A DNA stretch of 64,000 nucleotides from Gonapodya prolifera JEL478 (lineage: Eukaryota; Monoblepharomycota; Monoblepharidomycetes; Monoblepharidales; Gonapodyaceae). Under the pieces are notes generated by a model that was given only the letters and a program-made list of their open reading frames with translations, did no database searches and was not told the DNA's origin. Each line of letters starts with the position of its first letter. Position 1 is the stretch's first letter. Location: the NCBI GenBank assembly GCA_001574975.1, contig KQ965845.1, forward strand, positions 1 to 64,000. Reading direction: 5' to 3'. The position numbers and the translations under genes are program-made. Positions 56,278 to 64,000 of this stretch are shown here, one piece after another.

Positions 56278-56603
56278 GAGCGGTCAAGTGGTGAAGAGGG
56301 AAAGGGGAGGGAGATAGGTGAAAGTGAGAGAGAGGATCTCGTCGGGGAGAGATGTCATTACGGTATGTAGGGAAGTGGGTGAGAAAGTGTTGAGAGAGGG
56401 GGATTGGATGTGGGGGTGGATGGGAATAAAGTGAGAGTGATTTTGCTTTTGTGAGGCACGTCCGCAGCAATTGGGTGCACAAATCGTTTGCGACCTCCAG
56501 ACACTCCGAGTGCCCTCGTACTCAACATTGTGCTCTTTGAGACAACAAATAAAGATCCACGGTCTCCTCCACTCCTACGCCGATCACCACCAAACCCCAC
56601 CAA

Positions 56604-59051
56604 TCACGGCACATAAACCTCAATCCCAACCTTTCCCCCCTGCGTCTTCAACTTCTCAAAATCCGGCAATCTCCTTCCCTCCCCCTTCTCTCCCAACATC
56701 TTCTCCACCTCCCGAGCAACCGCCAAAATAAACCGATCACCCCACCTTGGCCCGACAAGCTGCACACCGATGGGGAGGCCGAGGTGGTCGACACCGACGG
56801 GGATCACGATGGAGGGGTGCGAGGTTATGGTGATCCCGTATGCGAGGGAGAGCCATGTGAAGTAGTTCCGCATGGGGAGGCCGTCGATGGATGTAGGGGC
56901 CCAGGTGGTGTGGGGGAAGGGCGAGACGGCTGCGGCCTGACTCGGGAATGGGGGCAGACGGTGGATCAGTCAGGTTCCAACGATTGCGATCCGAGCGTGC
57001 TCAACTCACCGGCACGATCATCAAATCCACATCCTCCCTCGTCCACCACTTCTCAAACTCCCTCACGAGCTTCGAATGCCCCTGGTGCGCCTCGCCCCTA
57101 TCCTTGTACGTGTAGTCCTTGCCCTCGAGCGCGTTCTCCCTCACGGCGTACCCCAGCTGGTCCCACCACTTCTTGTACGTGGACTCGAACGACGTGGCGA
57201 ATTTCTCCCCGCGCAGGACGGAGAAGATACGGTCGGTGTTTGCGAGCATGGAGAGTTCCCCCGGGGCGGCGGGGCGGGAAGAGGGGGCGAACAAGGGGGC
57301 GAGGAGGGTTGAGACCTTTTCGTGGAATACTTTTTTGATGCTGGAGGAGACGGGCGCGAAGCCCAGGTCGTCCGACCAGACAGCTTTGAGTTTTGGGAGG
57401 GAGACCGAGGGGAGGAGATTGTAGCTGGTGAGCGGGTCGAGTGTTTCGGGAATGGGTGGGGAGAGAGGGTCGCCGGGGCAGTACCCGGCTTGGACCGACA
57501 TGAGGAGGATCAGGTCGGTGACTGAGCGGGCCTTTTTCGTATCCCGACGGTTCGGATTAGGTGATGTGAGTCGGGGAACAAGATTGATTACATCGGCAAG
57601 GCAACACACGGAACGGCAAGGTACGTACCATGGGCCCCAACACTGCCAACCCCGAAAACGCCATCTCCCTTCTATCGTCTCCGATGATCCCGGGGGAGGG
57701 CCTGAACCCGACGACGGAGCAGAATGAGGCGGGAGTGCGCAGGGAGCCGCCCATGTCTGAGCCACTGCGAACGTGGGGAGCATTCGGCGGTTGGCGGTCA
57801 TTGGTCGGCGCCCGAAGGGAGAACGGAGTTTGAGTGCAGTTTCGAGTGGATTATGAAAAGGTTGGACCGACGGTGCTTACGTGGCGAGTGGGACCATGCC
57901 GCACGCGAGCGCGACGGCGCTTCCGCCAGAGGATCCGGCAGACGTGAGCGATGGGTCGAATGGATTGCCGCTCGCGCCTGCGATGACGAGACGAATCGTT
58001 TGAGCACGGCGGAAGAATCGAAGTGTGAAACACAAAAACGAATTATGTCAAATGTCGCGACGGAAGAACGATGAACATTCCACACGTATTCCGTTTCGCG
58101 CACATCCATTTGCCTCCGGGGGACACTATCGCTCCTTGACAATATGTCTCTATTCACCAGGTTTCGCGGATATTTCCGGCGGAGTCCTTGGTCAACACTC
58201 CACGAGATTATTCCGCTCCGCGGTGCATTTGCCTCCAGCAGGAATAAGCGCTTCGTGCTGTGTCACTCGCCTCCGGCGGACAGTCTCGGTCAGCGTCTAG
58301 CTGCTTAGGCCTTGGGTTCCCTCCGTGAGAGTATTCCACTCGGCAAAGGTTCATTCGGCTCCGGCAGAAATAAGCTCTCCGCGCTAGATAATCCGCCTCC
58401 TGCGCACAACCTCGGCCGGCGCTATCGCGCCTAGGTCTCGCGGACTTACCAAACACCCTATTCCTGGTATTGGCCCCAGCCCCAAACTCTGGCGTATTCG
58501 TCTTTCCAATAATAATCCCCCCTGCCTTGCGTACACGCGCGACCATGACCGAATCCTCCTTTGGCACGTTGTCCTTAAACACGAGACACCCGTAGGTTGT
58601 CCTCATCCCCGCGGTCTCGTCGAGGTCCTTGACCCCGACGGGAAGACCGAGGAGAGGCGGGAATGGGCCGTCTGGGTGCGATGCGACGTATGCGTCTGCG
58701 GCGGATGCGGCGGTACGGGCAGATGCGCTGATGGTGGGGTGGGGTGGGGTGTTGGGGTTGAGAGGTGGTGGATGGGAATGGGGAAATGGGGAAATGGGGA
58801 GGACTCACTAGTCGAGCGTGACGAACGCGTTCACGAACGGGTTTATCTCCTCAATCCGCTTGATGCAGCTTTCGACGAGGTCTATTTTTCATTTCGAATA
58901 CGCGTGGGAGCGGTGGAAGAGTGAGCAGCGTGTCCCCCAAATGCAGAATCTTCCAAACAACTCGAGTCCACTCACCGACAGACTTTATCTTCCCCGCTCT
59001 AATCCCATCGCGCAGGACAACAGCGGGCAGATCGCACAACGCGGTCGTCAT
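56604..59051 (-). CDS. Amidase (amidase-signature family)
   Basis: 504 residues from seven exons: 58976-59051, 58809-58881, 58450-58727, 57881-57977, 57629-57764, 57010-57531 and 56604-56936, all in phase. The amidase-signature Ser-cisSer-Lys triad is present: Lys in LPVGVKDLDETAGM, the two serines in TSAGSSGGSAVALACG and ATGSDMGGSLRTPAS. Other marks are RIEEINPFVNAFVT (N-terminal helix), GKTNTPEFGAGANT and VGVDHLGLPIGVQLVGPRW near the end. The family hydrolyses amides (acetamide, indole-acetamide, fatty amides, Glu-tRNA); the exact substrate is unclear. There is no signal peptide, so it is probably cytosolic. Intron 3 is 472 nt and made of an imperfect repeat. Confidence 0.9.
58090..58445. 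repeat. Imperfect tandem repeat (about 120 nt unit) in amidase intron 3
   Basis: Three related units start at about 58085 (ATTCCGTTTCGCGCACATCC), 58208 (ATTCCGCTCCGCGGTGCATT) and 58334 (ATTCCACTCGGCAAAGGTTC). Each then has a GGCTCC/GCCTCC-GGxGGA step, an AATAAGC-like step in two units and an end rich in CTCGGxC. The GCCTCCGGCGGA submotif recurs six or more times. It explains why this intron is several times longer than the others. Confidence 0.55.
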
Positions 59052-59292
59052 CTTAGAGTTTAGAATGGAGACGACGGGGGAATGTGGTATTGCTTCCGAT
59101 TACCGAAGGACGGCCCGCACAAATAAAATGCAGACCGTTGCGCGGCAGTAGTCTCAATAGACAGAAGAAGCCCACAATAGCAGTTCGCCCCAGTCACGTT
59201 AAGGCTCAGACTACTTTGACATGCATTGCAGCTGCTTCGGCGAGGCGAGACACCTAGGTCCCGTTGAAGACATCCTTCGCAGTCGCCCTTAG
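59052..59292. other. Intergenic, divergent
   Basis: Between the amidase start and the BTB gene; possible first exon of the latter at 59220-59258 (ATGCATTGCAGC) but the join fails. No other gene seen. Confidence 0.3.
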
Positions 59293-59876
59293 GCAGAGTG
59301 CATCGAACAACAGTCTGCAATATCCGATCCTGACCCAATCACCACACTCAACGTCGGGGGAACTCTTTTTTACAATGTATCGATCGACGCTCCTTTCTGC
59401 AAACGAGGAAGACTCGTTCTTTTCAAAGATGTTCGGGTCCGAAAAGTTCCATCCTGCATGGATGGACGCGAAAGGGACATATTTTTCTGAACAGGGATCC
59501 CAAATCTTTTGAATTGATCCTCAAATATCTGCGGTCCAACGTCTTGGATCCCGTCGAGGTTGAACGCGTTGGCAAACCGAGGCTCACCGGGGAAGCCCAG
59601 TTTTTCAGTCTCGCCGGAATGGAATCCATTCTACTGAACATGTCATCCAAGGAAGATAGCGCTTCGTTCAAGGATGAGAATGTGTTTGCGGACGTTGTGG
59701 GGCTTCTGAGAATCCAGTATAGCATGGGTGCTGGCAGAGTGCACAAAGTACTGGTTGACGAAATGGACCTACCGTCGTCCTTCGTAAAAACGAGCGAATT
59801 ACATGTCGTAGATGTTGAGGCAGTTTTTGATGCCCATCGCATGCTTGGGAGGGTCAGACAGTCACGTGTGGAGTAA
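59293..59876 (+). pseudogene. BTB/POZ T1-type (KCTD-like) protein with two single-base shifts
   Basis: The sequence spells a T1-type BTB domain, TTLNVGGTLF, then TMYRSTLLSANEEDSFFSKM, FHPAWMDAKGTYF, LNRDPKSFELILKYLRSNV, then a tail (EAQFFSLAGMESILLNMSSK; VHKVLVDEMDLPSSFVKTSE). To follow it one has to drop one T in the run at 59367-59372 and one T in the run near 59480. Both errors fall in T homopolymers. The 5' end is uncertain: an acceptor CCCTTAG at 59292 fits an upstream exon I could not place. KCTD-type proteins act as cullin-3 adaptors or oligomers. It is either a real pseudogene or base-calling error in homopolymers. Confidence 0.6.
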
Positions 59877-60191
59877 AGTTTCATCGACAATCTGTGGTTC
59901 CACTCCGAACGCACCGGGCTAAGGTGTGTCAGTTAGATTTAAAAAACGACGTCTTTCTAAATGACCAAAGCGCCAGGCGATTTTATTCTCGTAAATTTGT
60001 AATAAATTTCAATAATTGTTCTACCATCGCCATCTTTTCTTTTCCGAAAACGTTACTTCATTATCAAAACGATTTTCTACTTTGATCATCAAGAAATGCA
60101 TCCAATTATTGTGATTAGTTCAAACAAGATAAGGAGGTTATGGTCGGTGATTATTTGGATTGTCCGAAATTTCAATGTAATCGTAGGAGTT
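59877..60191. other. Intergenic, convergent
   Basis: AT-rich, no gene; 3' UTRs of the BTB and kinase genes. Confidence 0.4.
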
Positions 60192-62492
60192 TCACTTGAA
60201 ACTATCATGAAATAACACAGCGCAATTTCCCAGATGCCTTCTCATGAGCTTTGAATTTTTGTGAAGTCGTTGTAGCTGAAATCGTGCATCAACATCCCCT
60301 TGCTCCGCAGCCTTTCTCCACCAAAACACTGCCATTTTAGTGTCCTTCTCCACTCCTTCTCCATCTTCGTAGAAAATTCCAAGATTGAACTGTGCTTCGG
60401 CGATTCCTTGCTCTGCAGCCTTTGTCCACCAAAACATTGCCATTTTAGTGTCCTTCTCCACTTTTCTCCATTTTACTGGCAATCTGCAAGAAAAAGCTGT
60501 GCGTGGGCATCCCCTTGCTCCGCGGCCTTGGTCCACCAAAATACGGCCATTTTTGTGTCCATCTCAACCCCTTCTCCATTATCGTAGCAAAGTCCAAGAT
60601 TGAACTGTGCACTAACAAGTCCTTGTTCCGCAGAGCTGGTCCACCAAAATACAGCAATCCTATGGTCCTTCTCCACCCCTGTTCCGTTATCATAGCAAAG
60701 TCCAAGATTGTACTGTGCGTGGGCATCCCCTTGCTTAGCTGCTTTGGTCCACCAAAATACGGCAATCTTAAAGTCCTTCTCTACCCATTTTCCATCGTAG
60801 TACAAATGTCCAAGATTGAACTGTGCACTAACGAGTCCTTGTTCCGCAGAGCTGGTCCACAAAAATACAGCAATCTTATGGTTCTTATCCACCCCTGTTC
60901 CGTTATCATAGCAAAGTCCAAGTTTGTACTGTGCTTGGGCATCCCCTTGCTTAGCTGCCTTGGTCCACCACGATACAGATTCTGCAAAATCCTTTGCAAC
61001 CCCTCCCAATCCTAGATGGTACATTTGCCCAATTTCGAAAAGTGCTTCTGGATGATCAAATTCTGCAGCTCTCAAGTAAATCTGAAATGAAGTTGCGATG
61101 TCTTGTGGAATTTCATTAGTGCCATTGCGATATTGTCTTGCAAGAAGAACAAGCTCCAAAGCGTCATTTGGAATGCTCGGAAGCAAATCTTTGATGTTTG
61201 GTGGTATTGGACGATGTTCTTCAGGTCTTCGTTGACAAAAAAATTAAAAGTGGTGTTATCAGAAATATAAATTACGCACTCACTGAATGTGTTTGGTGAA
61301 AATCTCCACAATTTTATCGAAATCAGGGCGCTTTTGTGGGTCTGCATCCCTGCATTGATTCATCAAACGGTGGATGTCCACTGGCATTCTGGGGGCAAAG
61401 TGCACCAATTCTGGACGCTTGAACTGAATTATTTCGTCAATGAAATCATCGAGGTTATCATCATCTATTGTAGAGTATGGGGTGCACCTCAGCCAGAGCT
61501 ATTTAGGACCAGGAACGCAAATTAATGACCAAAATTATGCACAGTACAAAGAGTCAGTTTACTCACTTCATACATCGTAATTCCAAACGCATACACATCG
61601 GCTTTAGTTGAGGGAGCCATTCCTTGCAAGCGTTCAGGTGCCATGTAAAGCAGCGACCCATTGTTGGCATTTTTCATTTCCAGTTCACGTACACGACAAG
61701 TGCCAAAGTCTACGACCATTGCCCGTTGTAGCTTGTCGACCAAAGCGTTCCCCGGTTTCACGTCTACATGGAGGATATTGTTTTCATGAAGGTATTTTAG
61801 GCCTCGCGCAATATCAAAAAGCTTGGGGAGCAATGAAAACCGAATTGGTTCTTTGCCAGACAATAATCAAATAGAGAAGAACTCACAATCCACAATGTTT
61901 CCTTTTCCATTTCGACAACAGGAGCCCCAGCCGACTTCAATTTTTCCAAGTACGTCGCAGCATTTCCATTCTCTACATAAGGAGAAACAAATACAATCTT
62001 CCCTCCTTTGCAAGAAACGCCATAAAACGGGAGGACATGTGGAGATGCTGCAGCGTACCACACACGTGCTTCTTTTTCAAATTCCTATGTGACACCATTA
62101 TTGAAAATAGTTTCAAAACGCCGCAAAACACTTGAGAAACTCACCAAGAAGTTATAACGCCCAGGTTTGGCTTCAACCACTTTCAGAGCAACTGGAAAGT
62201 TCCGCCAGGTCCCGCGATACACCGTTGTAAATCCATCCTTTCCAATGAGACAGCTGTCATCCCACAAACATTCCACATCTTTGATATCAATCTCCCACGT
62301 CTCTGGAATCGTGGCTAACTGTACTTCTCCGCCGCGACTCCACAAAAGTTCGAGGTCTGAGTCAGGATAAGCACACTGATTGAGCGGCATTGTCACGCCA
62401 TCCCTGCCATGAACACGCTCTACAGAGTTAGTTCGGGCGATTTTCGCGGCCACTTCGCCAAGAAGACACGGTCTTGGGGCAGTACCAAGCAT
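60192..62492 (-). CDS. TKL-like protein kinase fused to Sel1 repeats
   Basis: Minus-strand exons 62145-62492, 61887-62084, 61567-61821, 61284-61498 and 60473-61226 are in phase. The start is taken at MLGTAPRPCLLGE; an upstream ATG at 62591 (MDKASLPYS) may be another first exon. Kinase: LIGKDGFTTVYRGTW (glycine loop, degenerate), PVALKVVE (Lys), HVDVKPGNALVD (catalytic loop; HRD is HVD but Asp, Lys and Asn are kept), VVDFGTCRV (DFG), LLYMAPERL (APE), then CRDADPQKRPDFDKIV. It is followed without a break by about eight Sel1 repeats (AEFDHPEALFEIGQMYHLG; AQYKLGLCYDNGTGV). After AHAQLFLADC a TAA occurs at about 60473 and two more repeats follow in another frame (60192-60460), so either the gene ends there or one repeat is damaged. 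Such kinase-Sel1 fusions are abundant in some chytrids. Confidence 0.85.
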
Positions 62493-63136
62493 TTTCGTTG
62501 GGGTTGGGCTGTGTTTGGCCAAAGTAAGGACGCAGGAGACATTATGTATTTCCACGTGAAACCAGAATATGGTAGTGAAGCTTTATCCATGTCCTCAAAA
62601 TGAAATTATGGTGTAGTTTTGTTACATTTCAGCTCAAAAATTTTGCGTCAGGGAAAATGAATTTTCCCGACGACGACGAGGGAGAGACGGGGAGGTGAAA
62701 TTAGTAACTGGGACACCCACCATCTTGCTAGTTCCTTCTCGACCATTTGGTTTCATTTAGAAACTACCCCGCCGTTCTTCCTAGAGTGAAAAACACCGTT
62801 ACCGATGTACAACACGATGGTGAAGTACCTGTATTACGTGAAAATAAACCGAGTTTAGTTCTTTCGATGTTATGGTGAATGCAAGAGTTGTACCTCTGCC
62901 GGGTGTGGAGTGGGCAGTCAGGGCGTCCAAAATAGCTCTTTCCTCGGGGATTGACGATATCCAATGTTTCATAATAGTTGGAAAAGAAGCGATCAACGAG
63001 TCATACAAATGAAATCGTGCAGTCCATTGAAGTTCAGCTGGAGAAGTCTATTGGAATTTTGCATTCTTAAAAGGAGAAAGAACGACCATTTGATCATCGA
63101 TATTTCAGAGACGGCACGAGAAGGCACGAGACGTCG
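62493..63136. other. Intergenic
   Basis: Nothing I can support apart from the possible first exon of the kinase at 62565-62591. Confidence 0.35.
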
Positions 63137-63888
63137 CTACATGTCAGCGATCAAGAGGAATGAACGTCCGTTCAAACAATTCCCAAATTCACACCAAATC
63201 ACACCTTCTCTTACGGCTCCTCCGCCGCACCCACCCATCGCACCCCCCGCACTCGAGGTCGGTCTTTCTTCCACGGGTGCTTCACAGTACATCTTATGCG
63301 CCGGCCAATATGCTGCCTGACACTTTGCGTCACAGAACCTCGCCAGTTTACACCTGGAGCACCTCATCAGCAGCATCTGCTGGTGCCCGACCTTGTCGGT
63401 GACGGCAACACCGGGGATCGGGTCGTTGGGACAGTCGGCGTTGGCGCAACGAGCGCCCCATCGTCGTGAAGTGCCTCGTCGAGAACCCGGTTGAAGGCCT
63501 CGGCGTACTCGCATTTGTGTTCGCGTCCGTAAAATAAAGTGAATTCGAGGGTCGTGGGGTCTTTCTGACGAGGTTGAGTTCGGCGGCTTTTTCGGCGTCG
63601 GTTAAGTCCCAGAGCCCGTCCTTGTCTTTGTTGCTCAACTGGCTGATCACCTTTCCTGCCGCCAGTTCCGGCGATTCCAACGCTAGCAATACGCTCTCGT
63701 GCGATAATATACGGCGAATATGTCAAGACCTCTTCCGCGGACGCCTTTGGGTGCTCGACGATGATGAATGCGACGACTTTGACGGTGAGGTTGAAGCTGG
63801 TGATGATTTTGGTCCGAGTCGTTTGCTGGTTGTTTGCCATGATGTCTGAGTAGAGCGCATCCAGGGAAGGGTCCTCTGTGGGTGGCAT
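63137..63888 (-). pseudogene. MYND-type zinc-finger protein, three frame changes
   Basis: Starts MPPTEDPSLDALYSD at 63888. Four blocks in order make one protein: TKIITSFNLTVKVVAFIIVE to ARERIA; LALESPELAAGKVISQLSN with DLTDAEKAAELNLVRK; DPTTLEFTLFYGREHKCEYA; and CANADCPNDPIPG followed by MRCSRCKLARFCDAKCQ and YWPAHKMYC, a complete MYND finger (C-x2-C-x7-C-x2-C pattern plus His/Cys), a protein-interaction zinc module. Moving between blocks needs three one-base shifts, near 63690, 63565 and 63460, with no intron signals. It ends at 63137. It is a host gene either decayed or mis-called; the window ends about 110 nt upstream of the start. Confidence 0.6.
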
Positions 63889-64000
63889 ATGTCGTACTGC
63901 AGCACGTCATAGAGCGATTGGCACTATCCTGCACAAACACTGCCCATATCCTCGCTCACAGAGCTGGTTCGTTCCGTCGAGTTGCACGCGGCCATTGTGA

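Noticed and set aside
57001-57801. 266-codon minus-strand ORF as a separate gene
   Set aside because: It is exons 5 and 6 of the amidase with the intron between them open by chance.
1-64000. tRNA or rRNA genes
   Set aside because: I looked for the A- and B-box patterns and rRNA core sequences by eye and did not find a convincing one; a tRNAscan run would settle it.

Overview
The window reads as a chromosome fragment of a filamentous or zoosporic early-diverging fungus (chytrid-like). The gene content is eukaryotic and fungal: many short spliceosomal introns (about 50-90 nt, donors mostly GTGAGT or GTAAGT), ribosome-biogenesis and mitoribosomal proteins, MFS transporters, an annexin, a START protein, F-box proteins, and a TKL-type kinase fused to Sel1 repeats. 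The lineage is inferred from gene content only; no marker sequence fixes the species. Coordinates are approximate at splice sites (plus or minus 1 nt); where exon lengths were added up they keep frame, except where stated.

Layout. 1-6 kb: 3' part of a sugar transporter (+), a damaged Myb/SANT-like gene (-), a six-exon annexin (-). 6-13.6 kb: an alcohol dehydrogenase fossil, a tandem pair of Cys/His-rich zinc-binding genes, a damaged ankyrin gene and MRT4 (ribosome assembly). 13.8-21.5 kb: an MFSD1-like transporter, two coiled-coil genes and an oxalate/formate-antiporter-like MFS gene. 21.5-28.6 kb: a head-to-head pair of GFA-domain genes and three copies of one sulfotransferase family. 29.3-38.4 kb: a 12-exon DHA1-type transporter, two F-box genes with a hAT transposase remnant between them, and mitochondrial bL17. 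38.5-44.5 kb: two monocarboxylate-transporter-like paralogues flanking a DHH-like gene. 45.6-47.5 kb: a START lipid-transfer protein. 48.4-56 kb: a broken tandem array of one short-chain dehydrogenase family, interrupted by a reverse-transcriptase fossil and carrying a 5-nt microexon, plus a small multipass membrane protein. 56.6-64 kb: an amidase, a BTB/T1 gene, the kinase-Sel1 gene and a MYND-finger gene.

Themes. Local duplication followed by decay is the main pattern. Five families (zinc-binding pair, GFA, sulfotransferase, MCT-like, SDR) each keep at least one fuller copy beside partial or frameshifted copies. Transport genes are unusually dense (six MFS genes). Several otherwise well-conserved genes carry single-base shifts (BTB, MYND, SDR, MCT copy, ankyrin). 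These could be real pseudogenes or consensus errors in the assembly. I did not see a CRISPR array, tRNA, rRNA or a clear unknown defence-like system.
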